Shown here piece after piece: positions 57,653 through 64,000 of a DNA stretch of 64,000 nt. This DNA comes from Serratia rhizosphaerae (GTDB taxonomy: Bacteria; Pseudomonadota; Gammaproteobacteria; Enterobacterales; Enterobacteriaceae), in the NCBI RefSeq assembly GCF_009817885.1, contig NZ_CP041764.1, positions 2,294,001 to 2,358,000 of the forward strand, written 5' to 3'. Position numbers and translations under genes: made by a program. The notes beneath the pieces were generated by a model. The model saw only the letters and a list, made by a program, of their open reading frames with translations, was not told the DNA's origin and ran no database searches. How positions within the stretch are numbered: the stretch's first letter is position 1; every line of letters starts with the position of its first letter.

Positions 57653-58143
57653 TTAATCACGATCCTGTTGACCTGCCAGATAAAGCGCGAGTTATACAGC
57701 GGCGAATTTAACTCCGGGCCGCTTTCATCGCGTGGATAAACCAGAAACAGCGGGCCGAAGTTGCGGATCTTCAACATTTCCCCGTCCATTTTATAGGCCA
57801 GAATGATGTTGTAGTGCTCCACGTCGGACAGCGGAATATCAATGTAATAGTCGTTCAGCGCATGCATCGACAGTGTCTGCCCCTTGGCGCCCACTTTTTT
57901 CAGGATATCCGCCACCGCCACGCCGTCGAATTTGCGCCGCGGGGTCCACGAGGTGGAGGTGGAAATCGAGTTGACCGGCATGGCGAACAGATCCTGGTCG
58001 CTAAAGACATAGCGCTTGTTGGCCGCATCGGTGAAATGGCTGATGTTGCCAGAAACTTCCAGAGTAAAGCTGAATGCGGAGGTTTGGGCGGCGATCAGGG
58101 CGAAGAGCGCCAGGGTAAGGGTTCTGATCAGGGTCGATAGCAT
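57649..58143 (-). CDS. Periplasmic molybdopterin-oxidoreductase-fold protein, probably non-catalytic
   Basis: The 164-residue protein has a signal peptide (residues 1-23, cleavage near TSA-FS) and a remnant of the sulfite-oxidase molybdopterin domain: TSWTPRRKFDGVAVADILKK and the later IRNFGPLFLVYPRDE segment fit that family. No cysteine occurs anywhere in the protein, so the usual Mo-ligating cysteine is missing and enzymatic activity is unlikely. ATG 58143 follows GGAG; a longer frame to 58260 only adds unlikely sequence. It is the first gene of a two-gene operon with the hybrid kinase, which suggests that it is the periplasmic ligand-binding part of that sensor. Confidence 0.8.
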   Translation of the reverse strand: MLSTLIRTLTLALFALIAAQTSAFSFTLEVSGNISHFTDAANKRYVFSDQDLFAMPVNSISTSTSWTPRRKFDGVAVADILKKVGAKGQTLSMHALNDYYIDIPLSDVEHYNIILAYKMDGEMLKIRNFGPLFLVYPRDESGPELNSPLYNSRFIWQVNRIVIK

Positions 58144-58240
58144 CGGGAATTTCTCCGCAATGAAGGGCAAGGGGCCAAGCAATAAATTTAGCCGGCTAAA
58201 CAGTGAAAGAAAACAGCGAATTATGCAGGCAGCGGCTGCA

Positions 58241-58270
58241 AAAAAGACAAAGGCCAGCAAAGCCGGCCTT
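58241..58270 (-). terminator. Leftward terminator after the hcp-linked gene
   Basis: On the minus strand AAGGCCGGC and GCTGGCCTT pair around TTT, followed by TGTCTTTTTT. It separates the hcp operon from the signalling operon. Confidence 0.8.
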
Positions 58271-58343
58271 GGGGCGGTTCCACCGTACCTGGTTCTTATA
58301 ATAGCACTTTTTTAGCGACGATAAGAGTCAGCACGGGGACGAT

Positions 58344-59252
58344 CTAGAGCATACCGGCAATTTCACCCATCAGTTTGAGCTCATCTTTGGAGATGTAGGT
58401 AGGGCGATCGCTGTCGTCGGTTAAAGAAACGTAGTGCTCATTGCTGATCAACAGAATCTTCCCCTTCACGGGGGAGGTATCGGTCAGCAGAACATGAGAA
58501 AACAGGTGTTCCATGCGCCCCCTGATATCTCCACCGCCAGCCAGATTAACCGGGCGGCGGCTCATATAGGTCATGGCGCTACTTTTCGCCTTATTTTCAT
58601 CTTTAAGGATCTTGACGCGAGTTTCGTTGAAAAAGGTGGTGAGCTTGTTACGGGCCTTCGACATCTTTTTCATGGCGTCCACCAGCTTTTTATTCTCTCC
58701 CACCAGGCGGTCAGACAGAAGGTTGCGTACTGCAAGCACGCAGCCGCTGGAGATACCCAGCGCGCCGACGGCGCCCAGGGCGAAGCGGGCGTAAGCGTTG
58801 TTCATCAAGGTCTCACCGGCCTGAGCGGCGGCAGTCGCAGCAAAATAGGCGCCGGAACCCGACAGTGTGCCAATGACCCCTACCGCCGCCGCGGCCATGT
58901 TGTAATTGCTTTTTTGTGTATCGTCATACACGTTGCCGCCATAGCCTCTGAGCGAGGTGCCGTACTTCTTGAAAACGTCGGATCGTCGGTTCAGCATGTT
59001 GCCGGTCATATCCTGCAGTCCGATGCTTTCTTCCTCATCGCGGGCACCGTAGTCTGCCAGCGAGTTTCTGCGGTCGCTGGCGCGCTGTAACTCGGCAAAG
59101 GTATTCATGATGCCGGAGTCGGTGTCATTTTCGAACTGCGCCAGCGTTGCTTCATCCAGCTCATTAATAAAGGCAAGAATCACCCGCAGGTCATCTTGGC
59201 CGATCAGGCTGCCCTTTAAAACGGATTCGACATCCTGTGTTGGATCTGCCAT
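58344..59252 (-). CDS. Unrecognised protein encoded after hcp, candidate T6SS effector
   Basis: I do not recognise the family. The 302-residue product has no signal peptide. Residues 1-115 are soluble and acidic, 119-146 and 155-177 are two Ala/Gly-rich hydrophobic helices, 180-230 is a strongly basic coiled region (KKMSKARNKL, KILKDENKAK), and the C-terminal 70 residues are mixed. It begins 20 bases after hcp on the same strand behind GGGGGGTT, so the two are one operon. A membrane-inserting protein in that position fits a pore-forming effector carried by Hcp, but no immunity gene is visible beside it. A structural or accessory role is equally possible. Confidence 0.8.
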   Translation of the reverse strand: MADPTQDVESVLKGSLIGQDDLRVILAFINELDEATLAQFENDTDSGIMNTFAELQRASDRRNSLADYGARDEEESIGLQDMTGNMLNRRSDVFKKYGTSLRGYGGNVYDDTQKSNYNMAAAAVGVIGTLSGSGAYFAATAAAQAGETLMNNAYARFALGAVGALGISSGCVLAVRNLLSDRLVGENKKLVDAMKKMSKARNKLTTFFNETRVKILKDENKAKSSAMTYMSRRPVNLAGGGDIRGRMEHLFSHVLLTDTSPVKGKILLISNEHYVSLTDDSDRPTYISKDELKLMGEIAGML

Positions 59253-59272
59253 AGAACCCCCCTGTGGTCAGG

Positions 59273-59755
59273 TTATATTTCTTTGTTCTGTTTAATATCC
59301 CAACCAGATTTGGTTTCTGCCCCTTTGGTGCCTTTATCCGTCTGTTCCCAATAGTGCAGATTGACTTTCGACGCCTGGAAGCGGTATTTCACCAGAATAT
59401 TATCGGTGTGGCCGACACCGGTAAAATCAGCCAGTGTAACCAGTACGTCTTCCAGCACGATGCGGGCATATTCCACCTGGCTACCGCCGGCTTTACAAAT
59501 GGACACTTCGACTTTGTTGACATGCTTGCCGCTGGAGCAGAATTTTAAAATCGCCGGGGTGGCTTTATCGATCAGCGCCTGAACTTCCAGATCGCGGTAA
59601 TTCACTTTACCGGTGCCGCCGCCGCCACCTACCGCCATATTGCCGGATTGGGATGCACCCCAGGTAAACGACAGGACGTCGATCCAATCTTTATGATTGG
59701 AATCATTGGATTCGCCGGTTACGCCTTCGACTTTCAAAAAGGTATCGATAGCCAT
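59273..59755 (-). CDS. hcp: Type VI secretion tube protein Hcp
   Basis: The 160-residue protein belongs to the Hcp family (type VI secretion system effector Hcp1), whose hexameric rings build the T6SS tube and bind small effectors in their lumen. Family features are MAIDTFLKVEGVTGES, DWIDVLSFTWGASQSG, and the central KATPAILKFCSSGKH segment. No other T6SS gene lies in the window, so this is an orphan copy working with a system elsewhere. A sigma-70-like promoter lies 37 bases upstream. It is followed by an unrecognised membrane protein gene after 20 bases. Confidence 0.95.
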   Translation of the reverse strand: MAIDTFLKVEGVTGESNDSNHKDWIDVLSFTWGASQSGNMAVGGGGGTGKVNYRDLEVQALIDKATPAILKFCSSGKHVNKVEVSICKAGGSQVEYARIVLEDVLVTLADFTGVGHTDNILVKYRFQASKVNLHYWEQTDKGTKGAETKSGWDIKQNKEI

Positions 59756-59791
59756 TTTTTTCCTCGTTGGTAAATGGTGATATTGGTTACC

Positions 59792-59819
59792 AAATTAACT
59801 GACGACCCTGTGTTGTCAA
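59792..59819 (-). promoter_or_regulatory. Sigma-70 promoter candidate for hcp
   Basis: On the minus strand TTGACA (59819-59814) and TAATTT (59797-59792) with a 16-base spacer. The -10 ends 37 bases before the hcp start, in an AT-rich stretch. Confidence 0.6.
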
Positions 59820-60030
59820 CGCGCGATCTCTCGTTATCAAGTTATTAAGATTTCCCTTACATAATTTAGTTTGGTGATAATCAGGATGGGAATATTAACC
59901 GGTTAAAAATTAAAGGATTATGTTTATTTTTTTATTTATTAAATTTATTTAAACGCGGCAGGATAAATTGATGACGCTTTGATGACGTGATTATTTATGG
60001 GGATTTTAGCGTGCAGCATTTAGCGGCAAG

Positions 60031-60061
60031 AAAAAGGGCCGGCTGCGTTAACAGTCGGCCC
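60031..60061 (-). terminator. Intrinsic terminator after gor
   Basis: On the minus strand GGGCCGACTG and CAGCCGGCCC pair with one mismatch around TTAACG, followed by TTTTT. Confidence 0.8.
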
Positions 60062-60099
60062 GAATCACGCGGATAGCCTGCGGTTAAACCGGTCAGGAC

Positions 60100-61452
60100 T
60101 TAGCGCATGGTGACGAACTCTTCCGCCGCCGTTGGGTGGATGGCCACCGTATTGTCGAAGTCCTGCTTGGTGGCGCCCATCTTCACGGCGACCGCAAAGC
60201 CCTGCAGGATCTCGTCCATACCGAAGCCGATGCCGTGCACGCCGACGATTTTCTCATTCTCGCCTACGCAGACCAGCTTCATACGGCAAGGCTGGCGGTG
60301 CTGGGTCACGGCGCTGTACATGGCGGTAAAGGAGGATTTGTACACCTTCACGCTGTCTTCGCCATATTTTTCCTTCGCTTCCGGCTCGCTCAGGCCGATG
60401 GTGCCGATCGGCGGGTGGCTGAACACCACTGTCGGGATATTGCTGTAGTCCAGGTGCTCGTTCGGCTTGTTGTTGAACAGGCGCTCGGACAGGCGGCGGC
60501 CGGCGGCCACGGCGACCGGCGTCAGTTCAACCGCTCCGGTGTTGTCGCCGACGGCGTAGATGCCCGGTACGTTGGTGTTCTGGAACTGGTCGACGTTGAT
60601 GTAGCCTCGGTCATTGGTCTGCACGCCGGTCGCTGCCAGGTTCAGGTTATCGGTCGCCGGTTCGCGGCCGATCGCCCAGACCAGGCTGTCGACGGTAAAT
60701 TCGCTGCCGTTTTCCAGCTGCAGGGTCAGGCTGCCGTCGGCATTTTTTACTACCGCTTTTGGCACTGATTCGGTGTGCAGGCTTGGCCCTTCGGTGTTCA
60801 TCACCTCCACCAGCGTCTCGACGATCAGCGGATCGAAGCTGCGCAGCGGCGCGTGCTTACGCACGAACAGGTGAGTTTCCGCGCCCAGCGCGTTCATCAC
60901 GCCGGCGATCTCAACGGCGATATAGCCGGCGCCCACCACGGCGACGCGTTTTGGCATCTCGTCGAGTTCGAAGAAGCCGTCGGAGTCGATACCGTATTCC
61001 GCGCCCGGAATATCAGGGTGGCTCGGGCGGCCGCCGGTAGCGATCAGAATATGGTCGGCGGTGATTTGCTCGCCGTTGACTTCCACGGTATGCGCGTCGA
61101 TAAAGCGGGCGAAGCCCTTGATCACGTCAACCTTGTTTTTGCCCAGCACGTTGTCGTACGAGTTGTGGATGCGGTCGATATAGGCGGTACGGTTGGCGAC
61201 CAGCTTTTTCCAGTCAAACGCGTTGACCGTGGTGTCAAAGCCGTAGTCCGGGCCGTACTGGTGAATCGCCTCGGCGATCTGCGCCGCATGCCACATCACT
61301 TTTTTCGGTACACAACCCACGTTGACGCAGGTGCCGCCAAGTTCTTTGGCCTCAATCAGCGCACATTTCTGGCCATACATGGCTGCCCGGTTGATCGATG
61401 CGATACCGCCGCTGCCGCCGCCAATTGCTAGATAATCGTAATGTTTCGTCAT
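60100..61452 (-). CDS. gor: Glutathione reductase
   Basis: NADPH-dependent flavoenzyme that regenerates reduced glutathione. 450 residues as in E. coli. The FAD motif GGGSGGIASINRA is at about 8-20, the redox disulfide is in GGTCVNVGCVPKK (C42, C47), the NADPH Rossmann motif is VVGAGYIAVEIAGV near 170, and the C-terminal HPTAAEEFVTMR supplies the active-site histidine-glutamate pair of the partner subunit. It would feed the peroxiredoxin-glutaredoxin fusion at the other end of the window with glutathione. rlmJ lies upstream on the same strand, as in E. coli. Confidence 0.97.
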   Translation of the reverse strand: MTKHYDYLAIGGGSGGIASINRAAMYGQKCALIEAKELGGTCVNVGCVPKKVMWHAAQIAEAIHQYGPDYGFDTTVNAFDWKKLVANRTAYIDRIHNSYDNVLGKNKVDVIKGFARFIDAHTVEVNGEQITADHILIATGGRPSHPDIPGAEYGIDSDGFFELDEMPKRVAVVGAGYIAVEIAGVMNALGAETHLFVRKHAPLRSFDPLIVETLVEVMNTEGPSLHTESVPKAVVKNADGSLTLQLENGSEFTVDSLVWAIGREPATDNLNLAATGVQTNDRGYINVDQFQNTNVPGIYAVGDNTGAVELTPVAVAAGRRLSERLFNNKPNEHLDYSNIPTVVFSHPPIGTIGLSEPEAKEKYGEDSVKVYKSSFTAMYSAVTQHRQPCRMKLVCVGENEKIVGVHGIGFGMDEILQGFAVAVKMGATKQDFDNTVAIHPTAAEEFVTMR

Positions 61453-61551
61453 CTGGGTTTTCCATGAGTTGTGTAAATTGAAGAGGATAGAGTTTAACGC
61501 CTGAGGTGGGTTTGTCGCAAAGATTGCGTCGATGGCTGTGATAGGCGTGGA

Positions 61552-61576
61552 CGCAGGCGCGGCGTGCGCGCCTGCG
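61552..61576. repeat. 10-bp hairpin between rlmJ and gor
   Basis: CGCAGGCGCG and CGCGCCTGCG pair perfectly around GCGTG, shortly after the rlmJ stop. No T-tract, so the role is uncertain; it may stabilise the rlmJ 3' end. Confidence 0.55.
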
Positions 61577-61584
61577 GCGACCGG

Positions 61585-62427
61585 TTACTCCGGCACCACC
61601 CAATTGACCAGATGGTGGCCGATGCCGGACGGCACCAGCGTTTTGTGCAGCCACGGCAGTACGTTCTGCATCTGCTGCTCCAGCTTCCACGGCGGGTTGA
61701 TCACAATCATGCCGGAGGCGGTCATGCCGCGCTGATCGCTGTCCGGTTTCACCGCCAGCTCGATTTGCAGAATGCGGCGGATGCCGGTGGCCTCCAACTC
61801 TTTCAGCAGGCGTTTGATCTGCTGGCGCAGCACTACCGGATACCACAGCGCATAGGTGCCGGTAGCGAAGCGTTTATAGCCTTCCTGGATGCCTTTCACC
61901 ACGTCCTGATAGTCGGTTTTCATTTCATACGGTGGGTCCATCAGGATCAGACCACGGCGCGACGGCGGCGGCAGCTGCGATTTCAGCTGCTGATAGCCGT
62001 CTGCGCGCTGCACCTTGGCGCGTTCGTCTTTCTGGAATTCGCCGCGCAGCAGCGGGAAATCGCTCGGGTGCAGCTCGGTCAGGTGGATCTTGTCCTGCGG
62101 ACGCAGCAGCTGACGGGCGATCAGCGGCGATCCCGGATAATAACGCAGCGATCCGCTGCGGTTCAGGTGCTGCACCACGCCCATATAGGCCTCCAGCTCT
62201 GCCGGCAGGTCGTCGCGTTGCCACAGCAGGCCGATGCCTTCCAGATATTCACCGGTGCGTTCGGCGTGTTCGCCGCTCAGCTGATAGCGCCCCGCACCGG
62301 AGTGGGTATCCAGATACAGGAACGGTTTCTCTTTTTCTTTCAGCGACTCAATGATCAGGCTCTGAACGGTGTGCTTCAGCACGTCGGCGTGGTTGCCGGC
62401 GTGAAAACTGTGGCGGTAACTTAGCAT
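61585..62427 (-). CDS. rlmJ: 23S rRNA (adenine(2030)-N6)-methyltransferase
   Basis: Methylates A2030 of 23S rRNA with S-adenosylmethionine. 280 residues, the E. coli length. MLSYRHSFHAGNHADVLKH opens the protein, DTHSGAGRY near 42 is the SAM-binding motif, and the catalytic N6-adenine motif DPPYE lies near residue 164. The frame stays open far upstream (to 63096), but that part overlaps another gene and lacks homology; ATG 62427 is the family start. Lies upstream of gor. Confidence 0.96.
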   Translation of the reverse strand: MLSYRHSFHAGNHADVLKHTVQSLIIESLKEKEKPFLYLDTHSGAGRYQLSGEHAERTGEYLEGIGLLWQRDDLPAELEAYMGVVQHLNRSGSLRYYPGSPLIARQLLRPQDKIHLTELHPSDFPLLRGEFQKDERAKVQRADGYQQLKSQLPPPSRRGLILMDPPYEMKTDYQDVVKGIQEGYKRFATGTYALWYPVVLRQQIKRLLKELEATGIRRILQIELAVKPDSDQRGMTASGMIVINPPWKLEQQMQNVLPWLHKTLVPSGIGHHLVNWVVPE

Positions 62428-62553
62428 GGCGTTTGGTAATTCCTTGTGCTCCGTCTGCGGAGCGTGCTCGATAAGGCAGTCATCTGCACACAGTATAAAC
62501 TGTTCGTAGGGGAAAAAGTGAAATGCATTGTCAGCCAATGAGGGAAGCCAGGA

Positions 62554-62970
62554 ATGACGAGTAAACAGAACATATTGGAGCAATATCCTGACGCATTGCG
62601 CTGGGCGTTCGGCGACAGCCCGCAGCTGGCGGATGAACTGCTGCAGCTGGTAATCGTGGGAGAGAAAACGGCAACCTGCAGTTCTTACGTTGCCTACCGG
62701 CAGGAGAAAGCGCCGCTGGTCGGCGACTACAGCGTGATTCTGGACGGCAGGGGCGAGGCGCGCTGCGTGATCCGCACGCGTGCGCTGCTGCTTATCCGCT
62801 TCTGCGACGTCAGCGCCGAGCTGGCGGCGAAAGAGGGAGAAGGGGATAAAAGCCTGGCCTGCTGGCGCCGGGGGCATCAGGCGTTTTTCACCCGTGAAGG
62901 CACCTTTGCGCCGGATATGTGGCTGGTGTTTGAGGAGTTTGAACGGGTGGCGGTTCTTGAGGGGGAATGA
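62554..62970 (+). CDS. ASCH domain protein
   Basis: The 138-residue protein fits the ASCH (PUA-like) superfamily: ALRWAFGDSPQLADELLQLV, then GEKTATCSSYVAY with the motif GxKxxT, and VGDYSVILDGRGEARCVIRT. ASCH proteins are thought to bind RNA or nucleosides, and some hydrolyse N4-acetylcytidine, but the length and sequence do not let me choose. Its own promoter is likely, being divergent from rlmJ. No operon partner is visible. Confidence 0.85.
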   Translation: MTSKQNILEQYPDALRWAFGDSPQLADELLQLVIVGEKTATCSSYVAYRQEKAPLVGDYSVILDGRGEARCVIRTRALLLIRFCDVSAELAAKEGEGDKSLACWRRGHQAFFTREGTFAPDMWLVFEEFERVAVLEGE

Positions 62971-63043
62971 ACAAGGCTGTACTCGGGCGGCGTGTGCATC
63001 GCGAGGCTGACATGTGTCGCCAGCCTTATCGACGGCAAATGTA

Positions 63044-63325
63044 TTAGCGTTTTTTCGCTTTAAACTCAAACGTGGCGATGATATGTATGATCGCAAATGC
63101 TAATGCGGAGTAGCGCAGAAGCCAGTTATCACTGATCCATTGAGTTGAATCTGTAATAAATAAAGCTCTGCCATTGGCAAATATTATGAATTGCCAGGTG
63201 GCCAATACCCAGCCCACTATCATGAGTATTGTCGCGGGTAATTTGTTGTCCGTGGGCCTGTATTTCAGCTTTATGCTAAGAAAAAACAAGGCGACTAATG
63301 CTGAAAGAATGTAGTAAAACCACAT
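63044..63325 (-). CDS. Small three-TM membrane protein after the DUF4225 gene
   Basis: Unrecognised protein of 93 residues with three hydrophobic segments (about 2-18, 30-51, 68-86) and a short basic end (EFKAKKR). Its ATG overlaps the TAA of the DUF4225-like gene (TAATG, one base shared), so the two are translationally coupled. Its base composition is much lower in GC than the rest of the window. As a small TM protein directly after a possible toxin, it could be an immunity protein, but this is inference only. Confidence 0.8.
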   Translation of the reverse strand: MWFYYILSALVALFFLSIKLKYRPTDNKLPATILMIVGWVLATWQFIIFANGRALFITDSTQWISDNWLLRYSALAFAIIHIIATFEFKAKKR

Positions 63326-64000
63326 TAATGACCCCCTGAGCCTTTATGATAAATTGTTTCTATTGTGGCGCCATCAGCTGCGATTTCTAAACCCATGGCA
63401 CCTTTTCCCATGTTTCGCCATGCTCTAACATAATCTGTATTTATATAGTTAAATAAACGCCAAGCTTCCGGCTTCAGAGACATTCTCAATGCTCCATACC
63501 CAGAAAGGAGCAAATCTACTCCACCATATACAATATCTGCTTTATCCTCATCATACCCAAAGAAAGATGCGGAAGCCCGGTAAGCTATTCGGGCAGGACC
63601 TATGACATTTTTTCCTAAAAACAATATGTGAGCATTTTCATAAACATTGTTGATACCATTGACCATCAATAATGTGCCAGGAACAACGGCGACGCCGGTC
63701 CAATCTAGTCCTATTCCTAGAATTATCTGCCCTATACCTGATAGAAGACCAATCCCTGCTAAGACATATTTTGATGAATTGCCATCAAATTTCTTTTTCA
63801 TCACAGCGTAGGGCGTAACTTTATTAGCCCTAAGCATGTTTTCCTGTTGTTGTAACGCGTGATACTCTTGCTTCAACTCTTGTATGGCAAGAGTTGAAGC
63901 TTTACCTGATTCTTGACACTTTTCAATTTTATTATTCACAAAGCATAATATTTCGTGTCTGAATTTATTTGCTAACGTATTATCTTTTATGAAGTCACGA
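63325..64000 (-). CDS. DUF4225-like membrane protein, C-terminal part (cut by window edge)
   Basis: The reading frame is open to the last base of the window, so the N terminus is missing; a GTG at 63939 is in frame, but the codons before it (reading RDFIKDNTLANKFRHE) look coding. At least 225 residues are seen: a coiled-coil rich in Gln/Glu (STLAIQELKQEYHALQQQ), a hydrophobic region about 60-100 residues further on (VLAGIGLLSGIGQIILGIGL, then VVPGTLLMVNGINN), and a C-terminal part rich in Gly and aromatic residues. It resembles DUF4225 proteins, which have no defined function. Low GC points to acquired DNA. Confidence 0.65.
   Translation of the reverse strand, partial: RDFIKDNTLANKFRHEILCFVNNKIEKCQESGKASTLAIQELKQEYHALQQQENMLRANKVTPYAVMKKKFDGNSSKYVLAGIGLLSGIGQIILGIGLDWTGVAVVPGTLLMVNGINNVYENAHILFLGKNVIGPARIAYRASASFFGYDEDKADIVYGGVDLLLSGYGALRMSLKPEAWRLFNYINTDYVRAWRNMGKGAMGLEIAADGATIETIYHKGSGGH

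Larger units (their letters stand above)
59756..60099. other. AT-rich hcp-gor intergenic region
   Basis: 344 bases with no gene. The part from about 59840 to 60000 is very AT-rich. Contains the hcp promoter candidate and the gor terminator. The composition suggests H-NS silencing of the hcp operon. Confidence 0.5.

Noticed and set aside
61585..63096. Single 503-codon frame covering rlmJ and more
   Set aside because: The upstream 220 codons are not homologous to RlmJ and lie opposite the ASCH gene; the family start is at 62427.

Overview
The window is a chromosomal segment of a Gammaproteobacterium of the order Enterobacterales, most likely a Serratia species. The evidence is very close protein similarity to E. 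coli housekeeping genes, a 1542-nt 16S rRNA gene of Serratia type, and two Ssp-like subtilase autotransporters characteristic of Serratia. I cannot resolve the species. GC content is high except in a few AT-rich accessory gaps and at the extreme right end.

Positions 1-15.9 kb are a conserved housekeeping block: the 5' part of ppc; the divergent arginine cluster argE / argC-argB-argG-argH with two ARG boxes; a peroxiredoxin-glutaredoxin fusion divergent from oxyR; sthA; fabR-yijD; trmA; and a cobalamin riboswitch driving btuB, which overlaps murI.

Positions 15.9-21.9 kb are a complete rRNA operon: P1/P2, 16S, tRNA-Ile(GAT), tRNA-Ala(TGC), 23S, 5S, tRNA-Asp(GTC), tRNA-Trp(CCA), terminator. In E. 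coli the left flank (btuB-murI) belongs to rrnB and the right flank (Asp/Trp tRNAs, hdfR, maoP, comM, ilv) belongs to rrnC, so this operon marks a rearrangement junction relative to E. coli.

Positions 22-37 kb hold hdfR, maoP, comM, an extra MFS transporter and the whole branched-chain amino acid locus: ilvL leader and attenuator, intact ilvG, ilvM, ilvE, ilvD, ilvA, two small extra genes, then ilvY divergent from ilvC. A LuxR-type solo regulator follows.

Positions 38-45 kb correspond to the E. coli kdgK-yhjG-yhjE-yhjD neighbourhood, with cdh inserted and pdeH absent.

Positions 45-60 kb are accessory: spy; a UPF0261 (Tm-1-like) gene facing a TetR regulator across two matching palindromic operators; two tandem S8 autotransporter proteases with nearly identical C-terminal halves and different protease domains; a signalling trio (cysteine-free molybdopterin-oxidoreductase-fold periplasmic protein, hybrid histidine kinase, BetR-receiver regulator); and an orphan T6SS hcp followed by an unrecognised two-helix membrane protein that is a candidate effector.

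Positions 60-64 kb return to gor and rlmJ, then an ASCH-domain gene and an AT-rich pair: a 3-TM protein and a DUF4225-like protein cut by the window edge.
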